Source: Gemmataceae bacterium (GTDB taxonomy: Bacteria; Planctomycetota; Planctomycetia; Gemmatales; Gemmataceae). Taken from it: DNA of 55,321 bases. Under the pieces are notes generated by a model, which saw nothing but the letters and a program-made list of their open reading frames with translations, had not been told where the DNA came from and did not search any database. Below, one piece after another: positions 47,801-55,321 of this stretch (position 1 is the stretch's first letter; the number at the start of each line of letters is the position of its first letter). The position numbers and the translations under genes were made by a program. The stretch spans positions 1 through 55,321 of the forward strand of contig JAKEET010000191.1 in the NCBI GenBank assembly GCA_022616435.1. The letters are read 5' to 3'.

Positions 47801-48166
47801 TCACCTCGTGTTGCGTGCCGCACGTTGCAGCGCCCGGTCGATCTTCTCAATCGTGGCCACGTTGGGTTTGTTCTTGGCCTTTTCGATGCGGTTGAGCGTT
47901 TCGACGCGGATGCCGGCCAGACGAGCCAGCTTGGCCTGGCTCAAGCCGAGTTTCCGCCGTGCCCGGATGATGTCGCGGGCTTGGATGACGGCCATCGCTT
48001 CCCGGGCCGGATAGAGTCCCTGGCGATCCAGGGCCGGCATCGGCGGCTCCCATTCGTCGGCGCGCTGCACGAGGCGTTCGAATTCCCGCTCTTCCAGCAC
48101 GACCACGCGCTTGCCGTTCATGATGGTGCGTCGAACGACACCGTTTGACCGAGCTTTAATCTTCAT
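47801..48166 (-). CDS. HTH (Xre-type) antitoxin
   Basis: 121 residues. The C-terminal part is a helix-turn-helix domain (RRKLGLSQAKLARLAGIRVETLNRIEKAKNKPNVATIEKI), and the N-terminal part (VVRRTIMNGKRVVVLEEREFERLVQRADEWE) resembles the antitoxin dimerisation or toxin-binding segment. The ATG at 48166 lies within the end of the RelE-like toxin gene (11-base overlap), so toxin and antitoxin are translated together with the toxin first, as in HigBA. It should repress its own operon. Confidence 0.85.
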   Translation of the reverse strand: MKIKARSNGVVRRTIMNGKRVVVLEEREFERLVQRADEWEPPMPALDRQGLYPAREAMAVIQARDIIRARRKLGLSQAKLARLAGIRVETLNRIEKAKNKPNVATIEKIDRALQRAARNTR

Positions 48167-48410
48167 AGAAGTCTTTCCGGTGGCCGATCTTGTCGATAAC
48201 GATCGTGTCTTTGTCAACGTAGAAGCGGACCCGATAGTCGCCAGTACGGAGGCGATACCAGCCTGCCAGTTTGCCGGATAGGGCCTTGGCGCCGCTGACG
48301 TCGGGCCACTTGTCCAGGCGCTCCACTAGCTTGCGGACGCGTTCGCGAATCGTCTTCGACAGCTCGGCGAACTCGACGGCCGCCTGCTTGGTCATCTTCA
48401 CGGTGGCCAT
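48156..48410 (-). CDS. RelE/ParE-family toxin
   Basis: 84 residues, typical RelE-fold ribosome-dependent mRNA interferase size. The core VKMTKQAAVEFAELSKTIRE and AGWYRLRTGDYRVRFYVDKD, with the end IDKIGHRKDFYED, match the RelE/HigB pattern, including basic and tyrosine residues used for RNA cleavage. GGGAGG precedes the ATG by about 10 bases; a TTGACA occurs at 48444-48439 and could be a -35 box. The partner is the overlapping HTH gene. Confidence 0.85.
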   Translation of the reverse strand: MATVKMTKQAAVEFAELSKTIRERVRKLVERLDKWPDVSGAKALSGKLAGWYRLRTGDYRVRFYVDKDTIVIDKIGHRKDFYED

Positions 48411-48514
48411 GGTGCAATATTCCTCCCGTTGGCAAAAATGTCAATACCCGAAGACTAACAGGAGGTCGTAGCGCGCCTGTGGGAGGCGTGTGGAACTTGC
48501 GTGGGACCTGATTT

Positions 48515-48691
48515 TCACGGCAAGGAAAGCCGCCATGCCAAGCGCCCGCTGCCGCGATCGACGTCTGGAAGAGGGTTCTCGCTCTGTAATCCAGCGATTC
48601 TTAGGACTTTCCGCAGAGCCTTTCGGGCATCACTCACGGCAGATCGCACCGTGTCTTCCGACACGACCACGTCGGCCCAAACTTGAGCCAT
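48515..48691 (-). CDS. Small winged-helix-like protein
   Basis: 58 residues from ATG 48691 (a GTG at 48706 is also in frame). VWADVVVSEDTVRSAVSDAR followed by KALRKVL and the end GRLAWRLSLP resemble the recognition helix and wing of an OmpR-type winged-helix domain (VSDDTVRVAVSRLRKAL...GxGYRL). Its start overlaps the stop of the leucine-rich protein gene, which suggests coupling. It may be a stand-alone DNA-binding protein or the remnant of a larger gene. Confidence 0.45.
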   Translation of the reverse strand: MAQVWADVVVSEDTVRSAVSDARKALRKVLRIAGLQSENPLPDVDRGSGRLAWRLSLP

Positions 48692-48695
48692 CAGC

Positions 48696-49406
48696 TCAGT
48701 CGCCACGGGCGAGCCTTGTTAGATGGCCCTGGAGTTTTTCGATGCCGCGAGCAGTTACGGACGTTCCCTTGACGTCGAGCTCCTCAAGGCTAACCAGAAA
48801 GCGAAGGTGTTCGAGATCTTTGTCCTCGATGAAACCGATCGCTTGGTAGTCGTCCTTGTTAATGACGAGGACTTGAAGTTGCGTCAGGTCCTTGTGTGCG
48901 AGCCCGGTGTCGGTGATCTGGTCGCACCCAGTCAGATTCAATTCGGTCAGGTCGAGAGCGCTGATGATTTGCAAGCCCGCGTCGTCGAACTGGTTGCAAG
49001 CGCTGAGATCGACTCTTGCAGCATCCGTTAGCGGTTTACCTGTGAGTCGTTCAATGTAGGCAATCGCGGTCTCCTTCCGCAGTTCTTCGTTTAGCCGGCC
49101 TCGGAGCGCGTTCAGTTCCGCGTCCGCCGGTGCCCATGCGTCTCTTAGCTCTGGCGTGAATGTCCAATTGGCGCCGTTTGCCCGGAAGGATGCCAGCAAC
49201 TTTTCGCGAAAGACGCGCAACGCGGCCCGATCTTCATCCGATCGCTTGCAGTCATGGATAGCGCCATCGAGAAATGCCGGCAGCATGTCCCACGTTGGCA
49301 CGAAGCCAGGGGGACCGGCGTATTCGTCGCCGTAGACGCATCGCTTGACCGCCTCGATGGTCTTGAGCAGGTTGGCGTCGAGCACGTATCGTTTACCGGC
49401 GCTCAT
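48696..49406 (-). CDS. Leucine-rich-repeat-like protein with a PIN-like N-terminus
   Basis: 236 residues. The first ten residues, MSAGKRYVLDAN, look like the start of DUF4411-type PIN-domain proteins that often follow ImmA/IrrE genes, but the PIN similarity stops there. A middle helical part (about 60-120) is followed by leucine-rich-type units: VDLSACNQFDDAGLQIISAL, LTELNLTGCDQITDTGL and LEELDVKGTSVTARGIEKL (cysteine-containing LRR style). Overlaps the ImmA/IrrE gene by 14 bases upstream. Function unknown; a partner or antitoxin-like role to the peptidase is possible. Confidence 0.65.
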   Translation of the reverse strand: MSAGKRYVLDANLLKTIEAVKRCVYGDEYAGPPGFVPTWDMLPAFLDGAIHDCKRSDEDRAALRVFREKLLASFRANGANWTFTPELRDAWAPADAELNALRGRLNEELRKETAIAYIERLTGKPLTDAARVDLSACNQFDDAGLQIISALDLTELNLTGCDQITDTGLAHKDLTQLQVLVINKDDYQAIGFIEDKDLEHLRFLVSLEELDVKGTSVTARGIEKLQGHLTRLARGD

Positions 49407-50574
49407 CCTTCATCCTTTGCGTGAGAAGGTTGGCATACCGGTCGAACGTCTCGCCCGTCAGGTCGGTCAATTGGTAAGCATCGCGGTACAGCAGACGACC
49501 TTCCCGGGCGGCGCAGACGACGGCGTAGGCGAACTTCCTTCCCAGCCGGACGTCCTGAACGTCGTAGAAATTGGGACCTCCTGACTTCGGTCGTTTCTTC
49601 TCCTCGGCTTTCCGGCGTTCCCACTCGTCCCGGTCCTGTTGGTAAAACGCGAAGAACTGGTCCTTGCTGATCAACTTCAAGTCGAGTGCTCGCCTTGCCG
49701 CGACAACGGGGCTGACTTTGTACCAGCGGCCGATGGTCTGGAACGGCTTGCCGCTTGCGTTGGCTTCCTGCCAGCGCTCCGTCAGTTTGTGACCTGGGAT
49801 CAGAAACTCGGCGGCGACCTGGTTGCAAAAACGCTCCGTCTCGTCCTGATGCGGCATCATGTTGATCAGGTTGAACAGGCCGTCGCGGCCCACCCACAGG
49901 TGCGCCAGCTCATGCGCCAGGGTGAACATCCGCGCCGATTTCGAATCGGCGGCATTCACGAAGACCAGCGGCGCGTACTCATCGCACAGCACGAAGCCAC
50001 GGAATTCTTGGGGATCGAGCGGCCGATGGTTGTTCAATCCGACGACGGCACTGGACGCGACGAGCACGCCGATGCGTTCGGCGGCGTTGCGAAATGTGCG
50101 AAGCGCTTCCTCCCAGGTGGTATGAACCTCGGCCCAGTCGGTGTTTAAGCCGAGCCTTTCCCGCATGCGGGCCGCCAGGGAAACGATGTTCCGTGCTTGT
50201 TTGTTGCTTGCGACAAAGTCGAGCGGCTCTTGGCCCTCCTCGATCAGGTAATCGCGCATCCACTCCTGACGGCGCTTCATTACCTGGATGGTTTCGAGTA
50301 GATTAGGGCTCGGCCGGTCGATCGGGGTGTCGCCGACGGTACGGAAATCGGGGATGGGCAACGTTTCGTCGGGCGGCGCGTCGAGAAACAGGTAGCCCAG
50401 CGGCGTCATCGTCTTGTGAGCGAACTGTTCGAGTTGACGGTGCGTCGGCTGTCGATCGCCAGCAAGCCACTGCTCGAGCTTGGGAAATGACGAGAGTAGC
50501 TCCTCCCACGGCAATCGGGAGCGGTCGATTGCCCAGCGCAAAAGCTCGGGTTTGACGAGGACGGTTTCGGTCAT
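49393..50574 (-). CDS. ImmA/IrrE-family metallopeptidase with N-terminal HTH-like region
   Basis: 393 residues. The zinc motif HELAH is at 221-225 with the third ligand expected in ERFCNQVAAEFLIP near 255. The N-terminal ~60 residues (LLRWAIDRSRLPWEELLSSF, WLAGDRQPTHRQLEQFA) form an Xre-like region, and TPLGYLFLDAPPDETLPIPDFRT is the usual linker of the COG2856 class. ImmA/IrrE peptidases cleave repressors or antitoxins in phages, ICEs and stress responses. The C-terminal ~100 residues are an additional, basic domain. It is first in an overlapping cluster with the LRR-like and winged-helix genes. Confidence 0.9.
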   Translation of the reverse strand: MTETVLVKPELLRWAIDRSRLPWEELLSSFPKLEQWLAGDRQPTHRQLEQFAHKTMTPLGYLFLDAPPDETLPIPDFRTVGDTPIDRPSPNLLETIQVMKRRQEWMRDYLIEEGQEPLDFVASNKQARNIVSLAARMRERLGLNTDWAEVHTTWEEALRTFRNAAERIGVLVASSAVVGLNNHRPLDPQEFRGFVLCDEYAPLVFVNAADSKSARMFTLAHELAHLWVGRDGLFNLINMMPHQDETERFCNQVAAEFLIPGHKLTERWQEANASGKPFQTIGRWYKVSPVVAARRALDLKLISKDQFFAFYQQDRDEWERRKAEEKKRPKSGGPNFYDVQDVRLGRKFAYAVVCAAREGRLLYRDAYQLTDLTGETFDRYANLLTQRMKDERR

Positions 50575-50723
50575 AGGCGGTCGGCGAATCGCGGTGGATT
50601 ACGCGTGTTCTCCATCTTATCAGCCGGGACCTGGACAAGCCCGGCGTGAATAGGTAAAGCCGGGGGATAGCATTCCATCCAAGCTGAGGCAATCACAACT
50701 GCGATGTGGCCAGAATCCATCTC

Positions 50724-51206
50724 TCACACCTGCACCCGCTGCACGGTCCCCTTCCTCTCAAGCACCGCCCGCATTATCGTCTCCACCGCATCCTTTTTCT
50801 GCAGCTTCCGGCCAATGTCGATCCGCTTCGCCAACGCTTGCAGCGCCGCCACGGTCAGGTTCAGCCGGGCCAACTCACCGAACGCCGCCTCGATTTGCTC
50901 GCGCGTCGTCTCCGGTTCCTTCGCCCGGTGATAGAGGTCCACGATCTGATTGCACAGGCTTTCCACGACCAGGGGATCGACCGCAGTTTTGCCGCCACTT
51001 TTCCGCGCCTTCGCCGGCGGCGTGCCGGTGCGGACGATCTCTTCGGCCTTGTCGATGAGGTCGAGCAGCTCCTTCAGCTTCTTCGTGCGGTACGGTTGAA
51101 GCCGCTGGCAGAGCTCGTTCAGCTCGCCGGCGACTTTCTTGCCGCCGGCGTTTTCCAGCAGTTGCGCCAGGTTAGACAGGTGCAGTTGCAGCTCGTCGAC
51201 ATTCAC
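50724..51206 (-). CDS. Hypothetical helical protein, partner of the ParA-like gene
   Basis: 160 residues, not recognised. It is almost entirely helical and charged: MNVDELQLHLSNLAQLLENA, KKLKELLDLIDKAEEIVRTG, and AVDPLVVESLCNQIVDLYHR. Its start codon overlaps the end of the ParA-like gene by 35 bases, so translation is probably coupled. By analogy to partition pairs it could be the cognate effector or ParB-like partner, but no known DNA-binding motif is visible. Confidence 0.6.
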   Translation of the reverse strand: MNVDELQLHLSNLAQLLENAGGKKVAGELNELCQRLQPYRTKKLKELLDLIDKAEEIVRTGTPPAKARKSGGKTAVDPLVVESLCNQIVDLYHRAKEPETTREQIEAAFGELARLNLTVAALQALAKRIDIGRKLQKKDAVETIMRAVLERKGTVQRVQV

Positions 51207-52494
51207 GGGGCAACCTCTCTTCGAGTTCGAGGACCAATCTCTTGAAGTAGTCGTACAGCTCGCTGCCGGGGCCCGGCGCGAGGAATTGATGTTCGGCGTC
51301 GCGGACTTCCGTCGTTTGGCGGATGTGCGTGCGGCAAGCGTAGACGGGCGAGCCCCACACGTCCTGGCATTGATTCTGCAGTTGTTTCCAGAGGTCCTGC
51401 TCCATCGCGGTCAGGTTGTTGCCGTGGGTGCGGTTGAGGACCATGCCGAGCGGCTCGATGTTCGGGTTGATCCGCGTGCCGAGGTCGTGGAGCATCTTGA
51501 GGAGCTGGGGGACGCGCTCGGCCGACTTCTTGCTCGGCGTGATCGGGACCAGCACGTAATCGCTGGCAGCCAGGGCGTTGACGCAGCCGGTGTTGATCAG
51601 CGGCGGGCAATCGAGCAGGACGACGTCGTACTCGTTCGAGATGCGTTTCTGGTGCAAGGCCCTGCGGAGCAGGAAGCGCGTGTCGCGCTTGCCGAGGCGC
51701 AAGAGCCAGCGCATGGTCAGGTTCAGCTCGGCGTAGGCCATGGTGTCGGACGCGGCGATCAGGCCGGCGCGATCGTCGAGGATCGGGGCGATGAACTTCA
51801 GCAGATTCAAGCCGCGGTGATGTGCGGCCTCGCTCAGGAAGTGCTGCAGCAACCCGCTCTCCTTTGCACGTTCATAGATCTTGTCCGCCGGGATGAACAT
51901 GCTGGAGAGCGAGCCTTGCAGATCGATGTCAATCAGCAGCGGGCGATAGCCGCGGTCGGCGAGCGCGGCGCCCAGGTGCGAGGCGACGGTGGTCTTGCCG
52001 ACGCCGCCCTTGAGGTTGACGACGGAGATGATGGCCATCTTGCGATCGGACAGCGCGCGAAACCGGGGCGTGCCGGACTGCGGACGTTTCTGCCAGAGCC
52101 GGCCTTCCAGCTCCAGCATGTGCTTGACCAGCTTGGCCGCGCGCCGTTCGTTGGCTTCAAGCTGGGCGATGCGCTCAGCCGAGGTTTCCAGCTCGCCGGT
52201 CAATTGCCCCTGCTTCTCCTGGGCCTGCTGCTGCGCCGCGTTCAGTTCCTGCCGCACTTCTTGAGTTTGCTGCTGAGCTTTGGCGTGATCCTTTTCGAGA
52301 TGTTCACGCGTCGCTTGCATCTGGCCGAGTTGGTGGTTCAGATCGTTGACCTGGTCCTGCAGCTCGTTGCGGTCTTTCTTGAGCCGAATCCACTTGATCC
52401 AGACGCCGACCACGGCCGCAATCGCGGAGACGACGGCGCCGGCAGCGATGAAGAGACTGGGATGTTGCTCGAAGTAGCGGAGCAGTTCGTCCAT
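51172..52494 (-). CDS. Membrane-anchored coiled-coil ParA/MinD-type ATPase
   Basis: 440 residues. An N-terminal membrane helix (about 13-35, FIAAGAVVSAIAAVVGVW) leads to a long coiled coil rich in Gln and Glu (about 38-130). Then comes a ParA-type ATPase: deviant Walker A NLKGGVGKTTVASHLG (160-175), DIDLQGSLSSM, VVLLDCPPLINTGCVNALAA and VPITPSKKSAERV. Free-standing ParA/MinD proteins lack such an anchor. The ATPase would be fixed at the membrane while keeping dimer-dependent cycling. It is followed by an overlapping small helical gene and preceded, 114 bp upstream, by another unknown gene on the same strand. Confidence 0.85.
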   Translation of the reverse strand: MDELLRYFEQHPSLFIAAGAVVSAIAAVVGVWIKWIRLKKDRNELQDQVNDLNHQLGQMQATREHLEKDHAKAQQQTQEVRQELNAAQQQAQEKQGQLTGELETSAERIAQLEANERRAAKLVKHMLELEGRLWQKRPQSGTPRFRALSDRKMAIISVVNLKGGVGKTTVASHLGAALADRGYRPLLIDIDLQGSLSSMFIPADKIYERAKESGLLQHFLSEAAHHRGLNLLKFIAPILDDRAGLIAASDTMAYAELNLTMRWLLRLGKRDTRFLLRRALHQKRISNEYDVVLLDCPPLINTGCVNALAASDYVLVPITPSKKSAERVPQLLKMLHDLGTRINPNIEPLGMVLNRTHGNNLTAMEQDLWKQLQNQCQDVWGSPVYACRTHIRQTTEVRDAEHQFLAPGPGSELYDYFKRLVLELEERLPRECRRAATAPV

Positions 52495-52608
52495 GGCGAG
52501 CGATCCTTGCAGAGGCGGGCATCTCGAACCGGACCCCGACCATACTGGACCGCGGCGCGGCAGGCAAGCGAATTCCCTAGGCGTTTGGGAGTGGCGGCGG
52601 TCGCTCCG

Positions 52609-53190
52609 CTACCCCGGCAAATGCCGATCCCGATCATACGGCGGGTCCTCGTGCGGCGGGATGACGTCATTCGGGAAGTCGTTGGCCCAGCGCTGGCGGG
52701 TATCCTCATCGGCGTAGTATTTGAGCCAGGCGTGGATGTCTGCCTCGCTGCCGCTGCTGACCAAATCGTAGGTGCAGTTGTAGCCGGCCTCGGGGGGCAT
52801 GAGCACGGTCTCTTCGCGCAGCGTGTCTTCCCAGAGGTGCGTGTACAGCTCGCGGTCGCTGTAATGATCGGTGTTGATGAAGGAGGTGTTGACCTTGGCC
52901 AGAGCCTCGAATACCTCCCGAAGCTTGCCGGGCAGGTCGGCGTCGGCGATTTCGTCGGGCGGCGGCAGGGCAACGCCCATTTCTTCGAGCCGCAGGAAGT
53001 CGCACGAGCGCGGCGCTTTCTCGTAGGCCACGACGTTGTTCCAGAACTGCTCGGCGATCCCCGGTGGGCAATCTGGGCTTTCCCAGGCGTGCATGTCGCC
53101 GCCGGCCAGCTCGCGGGCCTCTTCCTTGAGCTCGTTGATGCGAATGTCTTGATCGACGCGGTCCAAATCGAGAGGGTCGTCGCGATGCAT
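52609..53190 (-). CDS. Hypothetical protein (193 aa)
   Basis: Not recognised. An acidic, soluble protein with motifs PPGIAEQFWNNVVAYEKAP, TSFINTDHYSDRELYTHLWE and DVIPPHEDPPYDRDRHLPG. No membrane segment or signal peptide. Residues 60-100 contain the acidic PPPDEIADADLPGKLREVFE. It lies upstream of the ParA-like gene on the same strand and just inside the right end of the accessory segment, about 100 bp from the right direct repeat. Confidence 0.65.
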   Translation of the reverse strand: MHRDDPLDLDRVDQDIRINELKEEARELAGGDMHAWESPDCPPGIAEQFWNNVVAYEKAPRSCDFLRLEEMGVALPPPDEIADADLPGKLREVFEALAKVNTSFINTDHYSDRELYTHLWEDTLREETVLMPPEAGYNCTYDLVSSGSEADIHAWLKYYADEDTRQRWANDFPNDVIPPHEDPPYDRDRHLPG

Positions 53191-53289
53191 GGTGCAACCT
53201 CTGCGTGGTGATAGCGATCGGAATGTACCGCGCCCGTGGCAATGAGGGAACAGGGAAAACGCGAGCGGCCGCGGACTAAGTGAGCCGGA

Positions 53290-53373
53290 GTTGCTTGTTC
53301 CTTGGGAACGGCAGGGCGCTTACCGCCGCTCAAGTCGCGCCAGTGCCGCCCGTTCCGCCTGGGTCAGTTCGGC
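53290..53373. repeat. Right copy of the 83/84-bp direct repeat
   Basis: Same orientation and about 96 percent identical to 45569-45651. It spans the stop codon of the WD40 gene (53320-53322), with 54 bases of coding end and 30 bases of flank. The distance between copies is about 7.7 kb. Confidence 0.9.
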
Positions 53374-54310
53374 TTCGGGCGCTCCTTGGGCGAGAACGTC
53401 GAGCACTTGTCGCGCCCGAGGTCCGCCCCGGCTCGCTCCGCCCTGGCTCGCTCCGCCCTGGCTCGCCCCGCCCTGGCTCGCAAGAATCGCCACGGCGCGC
53501 AGGCCGCGCCGCCGCTCGGACAAGGCCGCGTCGCCGGCCAGGCGCTGGAGAAGCTGGCGGGCCCGATCGGCGGCTTCGGCGGACGCGTCGGCCGTGAAGG
53601 CCTTCTTCAGCGCCGGCGCCGTCGCCTGGCCCAGACCGGCCAACTGTTGGGTCGCGCGCTCGCGCACCGCGAAATCCGCCGCATCGAGGTCGGTGAGCAG
53701 CTTCTTGAGCCTTTCGGCTTCGATGCGCTCGACCGGCCGCAGCCGCTGGGCCAGGTAGTCAACCACGCCGTCGGCGGCGGCCAGCTTCCAGCGGGCGGCA
53801 TGCGCCGCGACGGCGTCGGGGGACGCCAGCGCTTTCCAAAGTTGCTCCATCGCCTTGGCGTCAAGCCGCGCCGGCGGCAGTCGGCCATCCACCCAGCGGC
53901 CGGTCACATCCCAGAGCATCACGGCGCCGTCGCCGGCGCCCGAGGCCAGCACCTGGCCGTCGGGCGCCCAGCCGATGCACTTGACGGCCGCGAGATGGCC
54001 GGTGAACCGCGCGATTTCTTGTCGAGCGAGCACGTCCCAAACGACAACTCCTTGGTGGCCGCACGCCGCCAAGAGCTGACCATCGGGTGCAAAGGCGACG
54101 GCTTGAGCGCCGCCGGCGTGCGGCCAGCGGGCGAGACTGGCGCCGGTGGCGACGTCCCAAAGGTGGACCGGCTCCGTGGCACTGCCGGTGTTGCATGTCG
54201 CCAGCAACGCGCCGTCCGGTGAAAACGTCATGTGACAATCGGAGTGATGATGACTGCCCTTGAATCGCAGGAGTTCTTTGCCCGTGAGCGCGTCCCGGAT
54301 GCGCGGACAA
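53320..54310 (-). pseudogene. WD40-repeat protein gene lacking its 5' end
   Basis: The open stretch from ATG 54231 encodes 303 residues: WD40 blades (VHLWDVATGASLARWPHAGG, VVVWDVLARQEIARF, VMLWDVTGRWV) and a helical C-terminal module (LLTDLDAADFAVRERATQQL), a combination common in planctomycetes. Reading upstream of 54231 in frame gives RIRDALTGKELLRFKGSHHH, plainly another WD40 blade, with no start codon before the palindrome at 54311-54341. The beginning is therefore missing. Most such proteins are several hundred residues longer. A 15-bp minisatellite (53431-53475) encodes ASQGG repeats near the C-terminus. Confidence 0.7.
53431..53475. repeat. 15-bp minisatellite within the WD40 gene
   Basis: Three units of GCTCGCTCCGCCCTG (the third with one change) stand in tandem, followed by a partial unit. 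On the minus strand they encode ASQGG repeats, so expansion or contraction would keep the frame. Confidence 0.9.
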
Positions 54311-54341
54311 AGACTCCCGAAGTCGACGACTTCGGGAGTCT
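54311..54341. repeat. 31-bp near-perfect palindrome
   Basis: AGACTCCCGAAGTCG at 54311-54325 is perfectly complementary to 54327-54341 around one central base. It shares CTCCCGAAG and CTTCGGGAG with the repeat at 9743-9781. The WD40 reading frame continues up to it from the right-hand gene, so it marks the point of truncation. Confidence 0.9.
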
Positions 54342-54391
54342 GATGGCGTTCTTCCGATTGCGCCCCGGTTTTGCGGTCCGGGGTAGACGGT

Positions 54392-55321
54392 TTACTCCGG
54401 CTGGGCGCGCTTGTCCTCCACGGTCAGCTCCACCGGCCGGCCCTGGGCGCGGTTGGCGGGCGTGTAGTACTCGTAGGCGACCGCGGCGGGGGCCTGGGCG
54501 CGCAGCGGGTACTTGGCCTTCAACGTGTAGTCGAAGGTCAGCACGTCGCCCGGCTTCACGTCGCCCAGGTACAGGGTCACCGTGCGGCTGGTGATCGTGA
54601 ACCGCTGGATCTGTTTCTTGCCGACCATCTCGGCGAAGTCGCCCGGATCGACCACGAAGCCCGGCGCGATGCCGAGATCGATCATCACCATGTACGTCGG
54701 CAGCTTGCCCGTGTACTTGAGCGTCGCCTTGGCGCGGAGCAGGTCGTTGGTCGCCAGCTTCGTGCGATCGTAGGCAACGTCGATGTCGATCACCGGCTTC
54801 TCCTGGGCGACATCCTTCTTCCAGGGCATGAAGTGCCGGCCGACGATCTGGTACATCAGGTTCGACTCGCCGTTCACTTCGATGGCGATCTCGTGGGCGC
54901 CGGTTTGGGTGTGCGCCTTGAGATCGAACACCTGCATCACGTCGGCGTTGTCCTTGTCGACCTTGCTGCGGGCCGCTTCCTTGCCGCCCACGAAGATGGT
55001 GAAGTGGGCGGGGTCCTTCTGCTCCTGGCCGCCCATGCCGGCGACCATGGCCTTGAGCGCCAGGATCGTGGCCTGGGTGCTGCCCCAGGTGCCGTTGCCT
55101 TCCTTGGCCTTGACCAGGTAGTTCAACGCCTGGTTGACGCTGTTGGTGAACTGGCCGGTGCGGATCATGGCCAGGGCGGCCAGCGCCGTCGTCTCGACCG
55201 CGACCGAATCGCCGCGGGCGTAGGAGAGCGACGTGCCCTTGCCGGGGAAGTTGATCGCCTTCCACTCGGGAATCTCCTTGCGGAGCTTGTCGAGCCGCTG
55301 CAGGGCTTCCAGCGTGGAGTC
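54392..55321 (-). CDS. Alpha-2-macroglobulin-like protein, C-terminal part (runs off the window)
   Basis: The visible 309 residues are the end of a much larger secreted protein. The first part (EWKAINFPGKGTSLSYARGD, VETTALAALAMIRTGQF, GTWGSTQATILALKAM) is the helical thioester (TED) domain of bacterial alpha-2-macroglobulin family proteins. The rest (beta-rich, ending TFDYTLKAKYPLRAQAPAAV, YEYYTPANRAQGRPVELTVE) matches the following receptor-binding-like domain. Such proteins are thought to trap proteases in the periplasm or at the surface. The thioester CxEQ motif would be upstream, beyond the window. The N-terminal two-thirds or more is missing. Confidence 0.75.
   Translation of the reverse strand, partial: DSTLEALQRLDKLRKEIPEWKAINFPGKGTSLSYARGDSVAVETTALAALAMIRTGQFTNSVNQALNYLVKAKEGNGTWGSTQATILALKAMVAGMGGQEQKDPAHFTIFVGGKEAARSKVDKDNADVMQVFDLKAHTQTGAHEIAIEVNGESNLMYQIVGRHFMPWKKDVAQEKPVIDIDVAYDRTKLATNDLLRAKATLKYTGKLPTYMVMIDLGIAPGFVVDPGDFAEMVGKKQIQRFTITSRTVTLYLGDVKPGDVLTFDYTLKAKYPLRAQAPAAVAYEYYTPANRAQGRPVELTVEDKRAQPE

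Noticed and set aside
45569..53373. Prophage or integrative element with its own recombinase
   Set aside because: No tyrosine or serine integrase, transposase or structural phage gene was found between the repeats; only repeat-bounded accessory content can be claimed.

Overview
The window looks like chromosomal DNA of a planctomycete of the Gemmata type. This is inferred from the very high GC content, two ECF sigma factors of planctomycete style (one next to a large serine/threonine kinase with C-terminal WD40 repeats), a DUF1559 prepilin-like gene, WD40 proteins with planctomycete-type C-terminal modules, and many short palindromic repeats between and inside genes. No rRNA, tRNA or CRISPR array was seen.

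Layout. 0-1 kb: the start of a possible kinase gene and an ECF sigma factor. 1-5.2 kb: a three-gene operon for a Tat-exported molybdenum hydroxylase (2Fe-2S, Mo and FAD subunits) ending at a clear terminator. 5.2-6.4 kb: repeats and a frameshifted DUF1559 gene carrying two palindromic elements. 6.4-9.7 kb: a small membrane protein, an unknown small protein, a di-haem peroxidase and a secreted beta-propeller protein. 9.9-13.9 kb: a trehalose synthase/maltokinase fusion facing a VIT-family metal transporter. 14.1-19.4 kb: ECF sigma factor, kinase-WD40 protein and an unknown protein.

19.86-42.13 kb holds the most striking content: 17 consecutive plus-strand genes, several overlapping as ATGA. 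They encode a BON-like protein, transketolase, ribose-5-phosphate isomerase, lactate dehydrogenase, ATP-forming PEP carboxykinase, an AspT/YidE-type transporter, transaldolase, acetate kinase, phosphoketolase, a cysteine-less YHS-like protein, PPK2 polyphosphate kinase, a short DUF2254 protein, polyphosphate glucokinase, glucose-6-phosphate isomerase, beta-phosphoglucomutase, a GH65 phosphorylase and glycogen debranching enzyme. Together they could take glycogen or disaccharides to hexose phosphate with little ATP (phosphorolysis and polyphosphate), split it by phosphoketolase, recycle carbon through the non-oxidative pentose phosphate reactions, and recover ATP by acetate kinase, PEPCK and PPK2. 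This is an inferred stored-energy or fermentation module.

42.3-45.4 kb: a lipoprotein-like gene, agmatine deiminase, a response regulator and a PP2C phosphatase. 45.57-53.37 kb is an accessory segment bounded by an 83/84-bp direct repeat. It contains a truncated DUF3800 gene, the TcmP-DUF5131 pair, a HicA-like protein, a RelE/HTH toxin-antitoxin pair, an ImmA/IrrE - leucine-rich - winged-helix cluster, and a membrane-anchored ParA-like ATPase with a small partner. 53.3-55.3 kb: a 5'-truncated WD40 gene and the C-terminal end of an alpha-2-macroglobulin-like protein that runs off the window.

A second theme is a set of palindromic elements. Some lie inside genes and keep the reading frame: a perfect 32-bp-arm hairpin in transketolase, three hairpins in the kinase domain, and two hairpins read in the same frame in the DUF1559 gene.
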